DNA of 64,000 nt from Arcticibacterium luteifluviistationis (GTDB lineage Bacteria > Bacteroidota > Bacteroidia > Cytophagales > Spirosomataceae). The stretch's first letter is position 1; every line of letters begins with the position of its first letter. The position numbers and the translations under genes were made by a program. Below, piece after piece: positions 53,898 to 62,687 of the stretch. The stretch covers positions 2,294,001 to 2,358,000 of the forward strand of contig NZ_CP029480.1 of NCBI RefSeq assembly GCF_003258705.1. Direction: 5' to 3'. The notes under the pieces were generated by a model that searched no databases, was not told the DNA's origin, and saw only the letters and a program-made list of their open reading frames with translations.

Positions 53898-55526
53898 ATG
53901 AATAAGATAATATGTCTTTTGCTGCTTTTTCAAAGCAGTTTTCTTTTTGCTCAAAACAAATACTTGGTCGTTTTTAACGATAAAGCAAATAGCCCTTATA
54001 GTATAGAGCAACCTCAAGATTATTTATCTCAGAAAGCTATAGAAAGAAGAGAAAAGCAGGGTATAAATGTCACAGAGCAAGACTTACCTGTCAACCCTGC
54101 CTATATTCAAGCTCTTATCAATGCCGATGCTCCAGTAAAATTTACCAGTAAATGGTTAAACGCGGCTTTAATAGATATTCCTGAAACTAAACTAGCTGAG
54201 GTACTAGCCTTACCTTTTGTTAAAGGTTTAGAAGGTGATTTCCCTACTGGTCTAGAAAATCCTGCATTCAGAAAAAGAAGTAATAATTCAGGTAATAAAA
54301 GTATAGGTACTGTTACCATAGACCCGGGAACATCTCTGAATCAACTCGAAATGTTGGGAGCTGACCAAATGCATGCACAAGGTTTTACGGGAAAAGGTGT
54401 CTTAATAGGTTTGTTAGATTCTGGTTATTTAAATGCTGATGACTTAGACGTTTTTGAAGCACTTTTTGCAGAAAATAGAGTGGTAGAAACTTATAATTTT
54501 GTCAATACTAATCTATCGGTTTATGATGCTCACTCGCATGGCACCTCTGTATTAAGTTGCATTGCTTCAAGTTTAGATGGGCAATTATTAGGTACTGCTC
54601 CAGATGCGTCTTTTGTACTTTACGTTACGGAAAATGTAAATTCTGAAACTAAAATGGAAGAAGCTAACTGGCTTTTTGCAGCAGAAAGAGCCGACTCTGT
54701 TGGTGTTGATGTGGTAGGTTCTTCTTTAGGCTATGCAGACTTTGAAGGTTCTGAGCAAGACTATTCTTATCAAGACTTAGATGGTAATACTGCTCTTATA
54801 ACGAGAGCTGCTGATTGGTTAACATCAAAAGGCGTAATAGTAGTAGTTTCAGCAGGAAACGAAGGAAATAAAGCATGGAAATATATAACCGCACCAGCAG
54901 ATGGAGATTCGGTAATAGCCGTAGGGGCGGTAGATTCTCAATTAGACTATGTGAATTTCAGCTCTGTAGGACCAAGTTCTGATGGCCAAATAAAGCCCGA
55001 TGTAGCTGCTAAAGGTGGCTCTACAACAGTGGCAACTCCAAGTAACTTTGTCGGCATGTCAAACGGAACCTCCTTTGCTGCTCCATTAATTACAGGTTTG
55101 GTGGCTGGAATTAGAGAAGCTTTTCCAGATTTAACTGCTATGCAAATCAGAGAAATTCTTTTAGAATCTGGAACACAAGCTAGTCAGCCTGATAACTTCT
55201 TGGGATACGGAATTCCGAATTTTGAAAGAGCCCAGTACTTAGCCTCCATAAAGCAGCTTTTGAATGGAAATGAGAAAGATATCATAGTCTTCCCTAATCC
55301 TACTGAATCAACAAGAAAAGTGAAGGTTTTGGTAGCCAAAGATGAATATGGAACGGAATTTAATGTCACTCTGACCAATACACATGGTGTAGAAGTTTAT
55401 AAAGATTCGTTTAAAAGTAAGCTTTTTGAATTAGCCATTACACCAAATGACCTTCCAGCGGGCTTATACATTCTTAAAGTTTATAATGAGAATTTCTCTT
55501 CTACAGAGCGAATCATGATGGACTAA
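53898..55526 (+). CDS. S8 subtilisin-like peptidase with T9SS sorting domain
   Basis: 542 residues with a signal ending near FLFAQ. A propeptide-like region spans about 20-140. The catalytic triad is Asp174 (LIGLLDSGY), His214 (AHSHGTS) and Ser392 (NGTSFAAP), with the oxyanion Asn321 (SAGNEG). The last 80 residues are a type A T9SS C-terminal domain: IIVFPNPTEST, then LPAGLYILKVYNENFSSTERI. It is exported by Sec, moved over the outer membrane by the type IX system, and probably secreted or surface-bound. Its end overlaps the convergent Nudix gene by 14 bp. Confidence 0.95.
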   Translation: MNKIICLLLLFQSSFLFAQNKYLVVFNDKANSPYSIEQPQDYLSQKAIERREKQGINVTEQDLPVNPAYIQALINADAPVKFTSKWLNAALIDIPETKLAEVLALPFVKGLEGDFPTGLENPAFRKRSNNSGNKSIGTVTIDPGTSLNQLEMLGADQMHAQGFTGKGVLIGLLDSGYLNADDLDVFEALFAENRVVETYNFVNTNLSVYDAHSHGTSVLSCIASSLDGQLLGTAPDASFVLYVTENVNSETKMEEANWLFAAERADSVGVDVVGSSLGYADFEGSEQDYSYQDLDGNTALITRAADWLTSKGVIVVVSAGNEGNKAWKYITAPADGDSVIAVGAVDSQLDYVNFSSVGPSSDGQIKPDVAAKGGSTTVATPSNFVGMSNGTSFAAPLITGLVAGIREAFPDLTAMQIREILLESGTQASQPDNFLGYGIPNFERAQYLASIKQLLNGNEKDIIVFPNPTESTRKVKVLVAKDEYGTEFNVTLTNTHGVEVYKDSFKSKLFELAITPNDLPAGLYILKVYNENFSSTERIMMD

Positions 55527-56055
55527 GTTCTAGCTTATTTTTCATTCTCAAGATACTTTCTTCTGATGTTAAGTTTGGCACATCATTCATGACTAGCCAT
55601 TTCATGCCGAGTGTTTCATGATTTTTAATTAATGGAGCATTCTCATCCACCTCAAACAGATACCTAATATCATAGTGTTTATGTTCTGGAACACTTTTCC
55701 GCTCAGGAATAGTATGAACATCAACGTCAAAAATGGTGGTGTCCTTTTTCAAAGCTACTAAGCCGGTCTCTTCCAATAATTCTTTTTCGGCTACTTGGTA
55801 AGTATTCTCATCACCATCACAATGTCCGCCCGGCTGCAGCCATTTATTAAGCTTTGCGTGATGAATTAGCAACACCTTAGTTCTTGATTTGTTTACCACC
55901 CAGCAGGAAGCAGTAACATGACCAATCAGTAATGACCTGTCAAAACAGTTTTCGTATTCTTTCACAAAAGCAAGCAACTTTTCTCTCATTGCTTCTTCCT
56001 TTTCATTGAAAGCTACATATTGCCTTAAATCAGCTATTAGCTCGTTTCTATTCAT
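55513..56055 (-). CDS. Nudix hydrolase
   Basis: 180 residues. The Nudix box lies at about 77-99: GHCDGDENTYQVAEK followed by ELLEETGL. The usual REUxEExGU is KELLEETGL, with Lys in place of Arg. Upstream, WVVNKSRTKVLLIHHAKLNK forms the first strands. It hydrolyses a nucleoside diphosphate linked to another group; the substrate cannot be named. It overlaps the peptidase gene tail-to-tail by 14 bp. Confidence 0.88.
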   Translation of the reverse strand: MNRNELIADLRQYVAFNEKEEAMREKLLAFVKEYENCFDRSLLIGHVTASCWVVNKSRTKVLLIHHAKLNKWLQPGGHCDGDENTYQVAEKELLEETGLVALKKDTTIFDVDVHTIPERKSVPEHKHYDIRYLFEVDENAPLIKNHETLGMKWLVMNDVPNLTSEESILRMKNKLELSPS

Positions 56056-56065
56056 CTAATAATGT

Positions 56066-56073
56066 TAGTTTTG
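56066..56073 (+). promoter_or_regulatory. -7 box before the DUF2911 gene
   Basis: TAGTTTTG, a perfect TAnnTTTG, 43 bp before the ATG at 56117. The -33 element is unclear. Confidence 0.4.
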
Positions 56074-56116
56074 ACAAACATTTTAATACATCGCAATTTT
56101 CAAAAAAAATCAATCA

Positions 56117-56962
56117 ATGAAAAAATCATTTCTGTCTTTCTTGCTTTTGGCTTCACTTTCGTTTGCCACGCAAGCTCAGGTTACACCTCAACCAAGTCCG
56201 GGGGCCAGTTTTTCTCAAACCTTAGGAATTACTAAAATAAGTGTAGACTATTCTAGACCTGGCGTAAAAGGCAGAACTATTTTTGGAGGACTTCTTAAGT
56301 ACGGAGAAGTATGGAGAACTGGTGCTAATGCTGCCACTAAAATCAAAGTATCAAACGATATCAAAGTAAACGGTCAAACACTTAAAGCTGGTGAATACGC
56401 TGTTTTATCTTTTCCTGGTCAGCAAGAATGGAAGGTAGTTTTTAATACAGTAACCACTACCAATCAAAACGATTACGATAAAAGTAAAGATGTACTGACA
56501 GTGACAGTTAAGCCTTATAAAGTTGACTTTACCGAAAGTTTCACCATCGATATCTCAGATGTTCATGAAGACATGGCTAAGCTTAATATTTACTGGGAGC
56601 ACACGGGTATAAGCTTACAATTAGGTGTTAATAATGAAGAGGCTATTATATCAGAGGTGACCACTAGAAATGACGAAGCCGCAGGTGCATTTCAACAGGC
56701 TGCCGAATACATGGTGAACAAAAACATGGATTTGGGTACTGCTTTAGAATACATTGATAAGTCAATCATGCTTTCTGAAACTTTCCGTAACACATGGATA
56801 AAATCTGTTATTCAGAAACAAATGGGAAGAAATACAGATGCACTTAAAATGGCTCTAAAAGCTCAAAGTTTAGGTGCAAATGACTCTGTATATCAGTTTT
56901 ATAAAGAAGCCGTAGAAGAGGCTATTATAGAATTAAGAGCCAGTGTTCCTGCCAAAAACTAA
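56117..56962 (+). CDS. DUF2911 protein, exported
   Basis: 281 residues with the signal MKKSFLSFLLLASLSFATQA. The DUF2911 domain (about 25-165) has QTLGITKISVDYSRPGVKGR and YGEVWRTGANAATKI, hallmark blocks of the family. The C-terminal part, about 185-275, looks like TPR-type helices (ALEYIDKSIMLSETFRNTW). The function is unknown; the family is nearly confined to Bacteroidota and is periplasmic. It is monocistronic and converges on the beta-propeller gene with no gap. Confidence 0.92.
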   Translation: MKKSFLSFLLLASLSFATQAQVTPQPSPGASFSQTLGITKISVDYSRPGVKGRTIFGGLLKYGEVWRTGANAATKIKVSNDIKVNGQTLKAGEYAVLSFPGQQEWKVVFNTVTTTNQNDYDKSKDVLTVTVKPYKVDFTESFTIDISDVHEDMAKLNIYWEHTGISLQLGVNNEEAIISEVTTRNDEAAGAFQQAAEYMVNKNMDLGTALEYIDKSIMLSETFRNTWIKSVIQKQMGRNTDALKMALKAQSLGANDSVYQFYKEAVEEAIIELRASVPAKN

Positions 56963-57991
56963 TTAAAGTATTGCTATTCCGTTAGGTTTTGAACCTACGC
57001 CAATAGTCTTAAGGCTCTCTTTGTTAACAGCATCTATGAAAACCGCAGTGTTTTCTTTTTGGTTAACTAGGAGGGCCTTTTTTCCGTTATCATAAAACTT
57101 AAGCATGTGCGGGTCTGCATCAGGAAATGTAAGTTCTCCCGTTTGCTGCCAAGCTCCACCTTCTTTGCTAAATATCTCAAGCGTATTGTCTGCAGAATTA
57201 CAAACCCAAAGTTCTTTGGTCAATTCATTATAAGTCAAAAAGCCAGGAGAGAAATCAAAGTCTATAAAATCTGTTACGCTGTAAGTCAAAGTATTAACAA
57301 AATTGACAGAGTTCTTTGCTCCGTTTGACACCAAAATAAGATTGTCATAACCCGGCCAAACATTACCCGTTGACAAATCTACCTTAACAATCTTAGTAAC
57401 GGCCTTTTCTTTTAAGTCTACAAATTGAACAAAAGTGCTTTCTCCACTTCTTACTACTGCATTTTTGCCATCCTCCGAAAATAATAATTCAGAAGGATCT
57501 GCATCTAATTGAACTTGAGCTTTAAGGTCGCCAGTGTTAGCATCATAGATATACGCTTTGCCAGAATGACTGAAACCAGCCGTCCAAATTTCTGTATCAT
57601 CTGGAGAGAATATCGCATTATGATTAGCAAAAGGAACTGCTATATCTTGAAGTTTTTCTCCCGAATGAGCATTTAGTACTACTAATCCTCCTGGTATTTC
57701 TTTACCATGTAAACCCAAATGGCCTTGAGAAAAGTCATATGCCGGATTTGCAATAGCCAACCTTTCTTTATCGGTAGATATATAGACATGGTGAGGAAAC
57801 CTATTGGCGTCAGTAGTAACTTTATAGGTAGTAAGTAGCTCTTGATTTATCAAGTCAATTACTTCAACGGTACCAGAGCCTCCTGATACCACATAAGCCA
57901 CATCTGTAAGTTTAACTGTGGGTTCTAAATCCTTCGATTTACAAGCAGCTAAAACCAATAATGAGAAGAAAATTATGATAAGTCTATTCAT
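56963..57991 (-). CDS. YncE-like beta-propeller lipoprotein
   Basis: 342 residues from the ATG at 57991; a longer frame starts 8 codons upstream, but the internal ATG gives a proper lipoprotein signal (MNRLIIIFFSLLVLAAC, Cys17). Seven-bladed propeller repeats of the YncE/cytochrome-d1-like kind follow: YVVSGGSGTVEVIDLINQEL, AGFSHSGKAYIYDANTGDLK and WVCNSADNTLEIFSKEGG. There is no haem motif. The function is unknown; such propellers often bind peptides or partner proteins in the periplasm. A terminator hairpin lies immediately before the ATG. Confidence 0.82.
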   Translation of the reverse strand: MNRLIIIFFSLLVLAACKSKDLEPTVKLTDVAYVVSGGSGTVEVIDLINQELLTTYKVTTDANRFPHHVYISTDKERLAIANPAYDFSQGHLGLHGKEIPGGLVVLNAHSGEKLQDIAVPFANHNAIFSPDDTEIWTAGFSHSGKAYIYDANTGDLKAQVQLDADPSELLFSEDGKNAVVRSGESTFVQFVDLKEKAVTKIVKVDLSTGNVWPGYDNLILVSNGAKNSVNFVNTLTYSVTDFIDFDFSPGFLTYNELTKELWVCNSADNTLEIFSKEGGAWQQTGELTFPDADPHMLKFYDNGKKALLVNQKENTAVFIDAVNKESLKTIGVGSKPNGIAIL

Positions 57992-58021
57992 AAAAAAAGC
58001 GTTGCATAATAGCAACGCTTT
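57992..58021 (-). terminator. Rho-independent terminator abutting the propeller start
   Basis: On the minus strand, 10-bp arms AAAGCGTTGC and GCAACGCTTT are followed by a run of seven T that ends directly at the ATG of the propeller gene. It terminates the small exported-protein gene upstream (stop about 30 bp before). Read-through would place this stem right before the propeller start codon. Confidence 0.75.
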
Positions 58022-58051
58022 AAAGTATATCTGTAGTTTAAAAAAACTAGA

Positions 58052-58351
58052 TTAATGTACCAAATTCAATAATAAGGCTGAAACGTATTGCAAAACAGAG
58101 ATAAATGATTCTACAATTAGAACACCTAATTTTTCTGAAAAACTATCTGATGTATCCAAAATAAGAGCTTGTTCAAACTCTCCATTTACCACATCAACTG
58201 AAACTTCAAGAGGAACATACTCTACTTTAACAACATTTCTTTCAGACGAAACAGACTCTGTTCGTACATAGCTATTGTTTTCTACAGCTCCGAAACCAGA
58301 ACTAAAAACAAAAACCGAAGACAAAATCAGAACAATGAGGACTCTTTTCAT
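58052..58351 (-). CDS. Small exported protein, 99 residues, unknown
   Basis: The signal peptide MKRVLIVLILSSVFVFSSGFG is followed by a 45-residue polar part and a hydrophobic C-terminal stretch (VLIVESFISVLQYVSALLLN) that could be a membrane anchor or amphipathic helix. I recognise no family. It lies 34 bp after the fumC stop on the same strand, with a terminator after it, so it may share the fumC transcript. Good start and plausible export support a real gene; the function is unknown. Confidence 0.65.
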   Translation of the reverse strand: MKRVLIVLILSSVFVFSSGFGAVENNSYVRTESVSSERNVVKVEYVPLEVSVDVVNGEFEQALILDTSDSFSEKLGVLIVESFISVLQYVSALLLNLVH

Positions 58352-58385
58352 TTCAATTAGCCTTTAATTATATACGAAGGTAGCA

Positions 58386-59789
58386 TTATTTTGGTAACTC
58401 TCCCACCATATCTTCCGGTCTAACCCACAGGTCAAACTCTTCAGCGGTTACATAGCCCAAATCAATTGCAGTTTCTTTTAATGAAGCACCTCTCTCATGA
58501 GCCGTTTGAGCTATTTCTGCTGCCTTATAATAACCTATTTTAGTATTTAGAGCTGTCACTAGCATAAGCGAGTTATTTAATTGACGCTTAATATTATCAT
58601 AAATAGGCTCTAAACCTACCGCACAATTATCATTAAATGACACACAAGCATCTCCAATCAATCTCGCAGAATGCAAGAAATTAAAAATCATCATTGGTTT
58701 GAAAACATTCAGTTCAAAATGACCGTTGGCTCCACCAATATTAATAGCCACATCATTACCTAAAACTTGAGCAGCTACCATAGTTATGGCTTCACTCTGT
58801 GTAGGATTCACTTTACCCGGCATGATAGAAGATCCTGGCTCATTAGCTGGAATTGATAATTCTCCGATTCCAGAACGTGGTCCTGAAGACAACATTCTAA
58901 TATCGTTACCAATCTTCATCAAACTTACCGCCACTGTTTTCAGAGCTCCATGAGCTTCTACTATGGCATCGTGAGCAGCTAAAGCTTCAAATTTGTTTTC
59001 TGCTGTAATGAAAGGTATGCCTGTTAAGTCAGCAATATGCTTGGCAACATTTTCAGAATACCCTTCTGGCGTATTAATTCCTGTACCTACAGCTGTTCCA
59101 CCTAATGCCAACTCAGAAAGGTGGTCGAATGTATTTCTGATTGCTTTTAAGCCATGATTTAGCTGAGAAACATAACCAGAAAGCTCCTGCCCTACCGTTA
59201 AAGGTGTTGCATCCATGAAGTGAGTTCTTCCTATTTTAACCACATTCATAAATTCTTTAGACTTAGCAGCCAAAGTATCTCTTAGTTTTTCAATTCCAGG
59301 GATAGTGCACTCTATAAGAATTTTATAGGCTGCAATGTGCATTGCTGTTGGAAAAGTATCGTTTGACGATTGCGATTTATTAACATCATCATTAGGGTGC
59401 AGCGTTTTGCTTTTGTCCGTTAAACTACCTCCATTTAATACATGGGCTCTGTAAGCAATAACCTCGTTACAGTTCATGTTACTCTGCGTTCCAGAACCTG
59501 TTTGCCAAACCACTAAAGGAAATTGGTCATCCAATGAGCCATCTAATATCTCTTGACAAACTTTACCAATCAAATCTGCCTTTGATTTATCTAAAACACC
59601 TGCATCAAGATTTGTAAGAGCCGCTGCATGCTTTAAGTATGCAAAACCTTTTATAATCTCTTTAGGCATTTTATTGATATCTCTCGCGATATCAAAATTT
59701 TGTATTGAACGTTGGGTTTGGGCTCCCCAATAAACATTGGCAGGAACCTGCACTTCACCAATAGTGTCTTTTTCTATTCTGTATTCCAT
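58386..59789 (-). CDS. fumC: Fumarate hydratase, class II
   Basis: 467 residues from the ATG at 59789. A longer frame runs 17 codons further up, but its TTG is the -33 box of the promoter, so it cannot be the start. [24 protein letters not shown] is a typical FumC beginning. The signature [13 protein letters not shown] and [29 protein letters not shown] are diagnostic. It hydrates fumarate to malate in the TCA cycle. The small exported-protein gene follows. Confidence 0.97.
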   Translation of the reverse strand: MEYRIEKDTIGEVQVPANVYWGAQTQRSIQNFDIARDINKMPKEIIKGFAYLKHAAALTNLDAGVLDKSKADLIGKVCQEILDGSLDDQFPLVVWQTGSGTQSNMNCNEVIAYRAHVLNGGSLTDKSKTLHPNDDVNKSQSSNDTFPTAMHIAAYKILIECTIPGIEKLRDTLAAKSKEFMNVVKIGRTHFMDATPLTVGQELSGYVSQLNHGLKAIRNTFDHLSELALGGTAVGTGINTPEGYSENVAKHIADLTGIPFITAENKFEALAAHDAIVEAHGALKTVAVSLMKIGNDIRMLSSGPRSGIGELSIPANEPGSSIMPGKVNPTQSEAITMVAAQVLGNDVAINIGGANGHFELNVFKPMMIFNFLHSARLIGDACVSFNDNCAVGLEPIYDNIKRQLNNSLMLVTALNTKIGYYKAAEIAQTAHERGASLKETAIDLGYVTAEEFDLWVRPEDMVGELPK

Positions 59790-59809
59790 GAGTGTTAGTA
59801 ATTGAGTAA

Positions 59810-59840
59810 CAAAAATACGGTAGGCATTAGAGCCTTTCAA
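59810..59840 (-). promoter_or_regulatory. fumC promoter
   Basis: On the minus strand, TTG (59840-59838), 20 bp, TATTTTTG (59817-59810). It is a full match to the Bacteroidota consensus and leaves a leader of about 14 nt before the ATG at 59789. Confidence 0.65.
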
Positions 59841-59845
59841 GCTAT

Positions 59846-60424
59846 TTAGTTAAAGATTTGCTTAATCTCCTGATAAGTCATTTCTCGAATATCTCCTGCT
59901 TTCAGATTATGTAAAGAAAGTCCTCCTATTCGAACTCTAATTAACCTAAGTGTAGGAAAACCTACGGCTGCAGTCATTTTTCTAACTTGTCTATTTTTAC
60001 CTTCAGCTATTGATAAGGTAAGCCAAGAAGTTGGGATACTCTGTCTAAATCTAACTGGAGGCTCTCTTTCTTCAGGTATATCTCCCTCAAAAGCCTTAGC
60101 CTTAGCTGGGGCCGTAAAATGAACCTTTCCTTTGTGTTTTATCTCTACCCCACGTTCCATTTCCCAAAGGGCCTTTCCATCAACAGCTCCATCAACTTGA
60201 CATAAATAGGTTTTGAACTGTTTCGCGTCTGGATTCAGAATTCGTTGATTTAGACTTTTATCATTGGTCAAAACTAACAAACCCTCACTATCATGGTCGA
60301 GTCTTCCTACTGGATAAACATCCTTCGCAAAATCAAAATCTAAGTCTTTTAAAGACTTATGCCCTCCTTCAGAAGTAAACTGGGAAAGCATTCCGTAGGG
60401 CTTGTTTATTATATAATAGACCAC
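59846..60424 (-). CDS. RluE/RsuA-family rRNA pseudouridine synthase
   Basis: 192 residues with a GTG start; no better in-frame ATG precedes [16 protein letters not shown], which aligns with family N-termini. The catalytic Asp43 lies in [17 protein letters not shown]. The C-terminal [18 protein letters not shown] and [12 protein letters not shown] complete the RsuA/RluE pattern. It has no S4 domain, as in RluE, so it probably modifies 23S rRNA (inference). It ends 56 bp before the fumC start and is upstream of it. Confidence 0.9.
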   Translation of the reverse strand: MVYYIINKPYGMLSQFTSEGGHKSLKDLDFDFAKDVYPVGRLDHDSEGLLVLTNDKSLNQRILNPDAKQFKTYLCQVDGAVDGKALWEMERGVEIKHKGKVHFTAPAKAKAFEGDIPEEREPPVRFRQSIPTSWLTLSIAEGKNRQVRKMTAAVGFPTLRLIRVRIGGLSLHNLKAGDIREMTYQEIKQIFN

Positions 60425-60494
60425 TTTACTATCAAATATTTAATTAGACCGCAAGTTTTGAAATAAATTTAGGTTTTCAAGATGCCTAAAAGTT

Positions 60495-60502
60495 TATTTT
60501 TG
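60495..60502 (+). promoter_or_regulatory. -7 box before truA
   Basis: TATTTTTG, a perfect TAnnTTTG, 14 bp before the truA ATG. The upstream TTG is missing at the right distance. Confidence 0.45.
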
Positions 60503-60516
60503 CATAAATATTCAGA

Positions 60517-61266
60517 ATGCGGTACTTTTTCGAAATTTCTTATTTAGGCACTCACTACCATGGCTGGCAAATACAGCCTAGGGAGATTAGTATACAAGAA
60601 TGTATAGAAAAGGGTCTAGCAAAAATTCTTCAAACTGAAATCAGAATAAACGGAAGCAGTAGAACAGACACAGGAGTGCATGCAAGGCAGCAATATGCCC
60701 ATGTGGAGATTGAAGACCTCAAGATGTCAATTGGTGACTTAACGTGGAAATTAAATAGTTACTTACCAAAAGACATTTCAATAAACAGAATTGTGGCTGT
60801 TTCAAATGAAAAGCATAGTCGTTTTGATGCCACAGACAGGAAATACATTTACAGGATAAATCTTCAAAAAGACCCTTTTTGTATCGAAAACTCCCTCTAT
60901 TTCCGAAAAGACTTAGACGTTGATAAGATGAATGAAGTTTCAAAACTATTATTAAATCACTCAAACTTTCAATGCTTCAGTAAAGTAAGAACCGAAGTCA
61001 ATAATTTCATTTGCGATATCCAAAAAGCCGAATGGATACTGAAAGGACATAATTTAGAGTTTCATGTCAAGTCTAATAGATTTTTGAGAGGAATGGTACG
61101 TGCCATTGTGGGTACTTTACTGGATGTGGGACTTGGGAAAGTTTCTCAAGAAGACTTTCAAGCCATTTTAAATTCTCAAGATAGAAGAAATGCAGGAAGT
61201 GCAGCCAAAGCTCATGGACTTACATTGGAAGAAGTTAATTACCCAGAAAACTATTTTGCCGAATGA
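60517..61266 (+). CDS. truA: tRNA pseudouridine(38-40) synthase TruA
   Basis: 249 residues. The catalytic Asp51 lies in GSSRTDTGVHA, the diagnostic TruA motif. FEISYLGTHYHGWQIQP at the start and FLRGMVRAIVGTLLDVG near the end are conserved. It makes pseudouridine in the anticodon stem of many tRNAs. It overlaps the GNAT gene by 4 bp (ATGA), and the Sua5-like gene follows directly, so the three form an operon. Confidence 0.97.
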   Translation: MRYFFEISYLGTHYHGWQIQPREISIQECIEKGLAKILQTEIRINGSSRTDTGVHARQQYAHVEIEDLKMSIGDLTWKLNSYLPKDISINRIVAVSNEKHSRFDATDRKYIYRINLQKDPFCIENSLYFRKDLDVDKMNEVSKLLLNHSNFQCFSKVRTEVNNFICDIQKAEWILKGHNLEFHVKSNRFLRGMVRAIVGTLLDVGLGKVSQEDFQAILNSQDRRNAGSAAKAHGLTLEEVNYPENYFAE

Positions 61267-61724
61267 TAATTAGAAAAGCATTGCCAAGCGAAATGGAAAT
61301 AGTGCGTACGCTTTTTAAAGAGTACGCCCTAGAGCTTAATGTAGACTTATGTTTTCAAAGCTTTGACGAAGAATTAGAAAACCTTCCTGGTGTATATGCG
61401 GAGCCTATAGGATGTATTTTAGTTCTAGAAAACACAAAAAGTGAGCTTCAAGGGGTGGTAGGCTTAAAAAAGCTAGAAGACGGCGTTTGTGAAATGAAAC
61501 GTTTATACGTAGCACCTGATGCTAGAAAAGATGGGAATGGCAGGAAAATGGCCATAGCCCTTTTAGAAGAAGCTAAGGCTAAAAATTACAAGATTATGAA
61601 GCTAGACACTATAGAGAGATTAGTACCTGCAGTTAAGCTTTATGAAAAATTAGGCTTTGTTAAAACAGAAGCTTACAACTATAATCCAGATGGCACCGTA
61701 CTTTATTTTCAAAAAGAACTTTAA
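61263..61724 (+). CDS. GNAT-family N-acetyltransferase
   Basis: 153 residues. The acetyl-CoA-binding signature is CEMKRLYVAPDARKDGNGRK, with the usual R/Q-x-x-G-x-G/A loop modified as ARKDGNGR. LDTIERLVPAVKLYEKLGF is the typical C-terminal block with the conserved Tyr. The substrate is unknown. It is coupled to truA by a 4-bp overlap and directly abuts the Sua5-like gene, an arrangement that hints at RNA or protein modification (weak inference). Confidence 0.87.
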   Translation: MIIRKALPSEMEIVRTLFKEYALELNVDLCFQSFDEELENLPGVYAEPIGCILVLENTKSELQGVVGLKKLEDGVCEMKRLYVAPDARKDGNGRKMAIALLEEAKAKNYKIMKLDTIERLVPAVKLYEKLGFVKTEAYNYNPDGTVLYFQKEL

Positions 61725-62684
61725 ATGGCAGAAATAGGTAAAGATATTTTAAAAGCTAAAGCTTTGTTAGAAGCTGGTGAATTGGTAGGATTACCAACTG
61801 AAACTGTTTATGGTTTGGCGGCAAATGCTTTAAACGCAAAAGCCGTTGCCAAGATATTTGAGGCTAAAGAAAGACCATCTTTTGACCCTTTAATAATTCA
61901 TACGGATTCTATCCAAAAGGTTAAGGATTTCGTACAATACATCCCTTTGGATTTAGAAGTTTTATTGAAACAATTTTCTCCTGGTCCAATAACTGTTTTG
62001 CTTCCTAAAAAAGCAATCATCTCTGATTTAGTAACATCTGGGCTTGAACGTGTTGCCGTAAGAATCCCAAATCACCCATTAAGTCTTGAACTATTAAGGT
62101 CCATCGACTTTCCATTGGCAGCCCCTTCCGCAAATCCATTTGGGTATATAAGCCCTACCAGTGCACAGCACGTAGAAAATCAGTTAGGTGAAAAGTTAAA
62201 ATATATCTTAGATGGTGGTGAATGTCAAGTGGGTTTAGAATCCACTATTATTGGTTTTGAAAATGATAAATTAACCGTTTATCGCAAGGGTGGCTTATCT
62301 ATTGAAAGTATTGAGAAAGTTGTTGGTAAAGTAAATCTGAAAGAGCATTCTAGTTCCAACCCTGCTGCTCCTGGCATGCTAAAATCGCACTACGCTCCTA
62401 AGAAGAAGGTGATTTTCATAAGAGATTTTGACGCTCACCCTTTCGACTACAATCCTGATAAAGTTGGATTTCTTGGTTTTTGTGAAGCTTTGCCTTTTCT
62501 AAAAACCGAACAACAGTTTTTATTGTCTCCAAATAAAGATTTAAACGAAGCGGCTCGAAACCTTTTCAAAGGCTTAAGATTTCTAGATCAATTAGATATA
62601 GAAACTGTAATCATAGAATTAGTACCTGAGGTAGGATTAGGCATGGCTATAAATGATAGATTAAAAAGAGCTGCAGCTAAATAA
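61725..62684 (+). CDS. Threonylcarbamoyl-AMP synthase, Sua5 type
   Basis: 319 residues. The YrdC domain has GLPTETVYGLAANALN, KERPSFDPLIIH and APSANPFGYISPT. The C-terminal Sua5 extension, with PGMLKSHYAPKKKVIFI, distinguishes Sua5 from the short TsaC. It makes threonylcarbamoyl-AMP for the t6A modification of tRNAs that read ANN codons. It begins at the base after the GNAT stop. Confidence 0.95.
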   Translation: MAEIGKDILKAKALLEAGELVGLPTETVYGLAANALNAKAVAKIFEAKERPSFDPLIIHTDSIQKVKDFVQYIPLDLEVLLKQFSPGPITVLLPKKAIISDLVTSGLERVAVRIPNHPLSLELLRSIDFPLAAPSANPFGYISPTSAQHVENQLGEKLKYILDGGECQVGLESTIIGFENDKLTVYRKGGLSIESIEKVVGKVNLKEHSSSNPAAPGMLKSHYAPKKKVIFIRDFDAHPFDYNPDKVGFLGFCEALPFLKTEQQFLLSPNKDLNEAARNLFKGLRFLDQLDIETVIIELVPEVGLGMAINDRLKRAAAK

Positions 62685-62687
62685 GAC

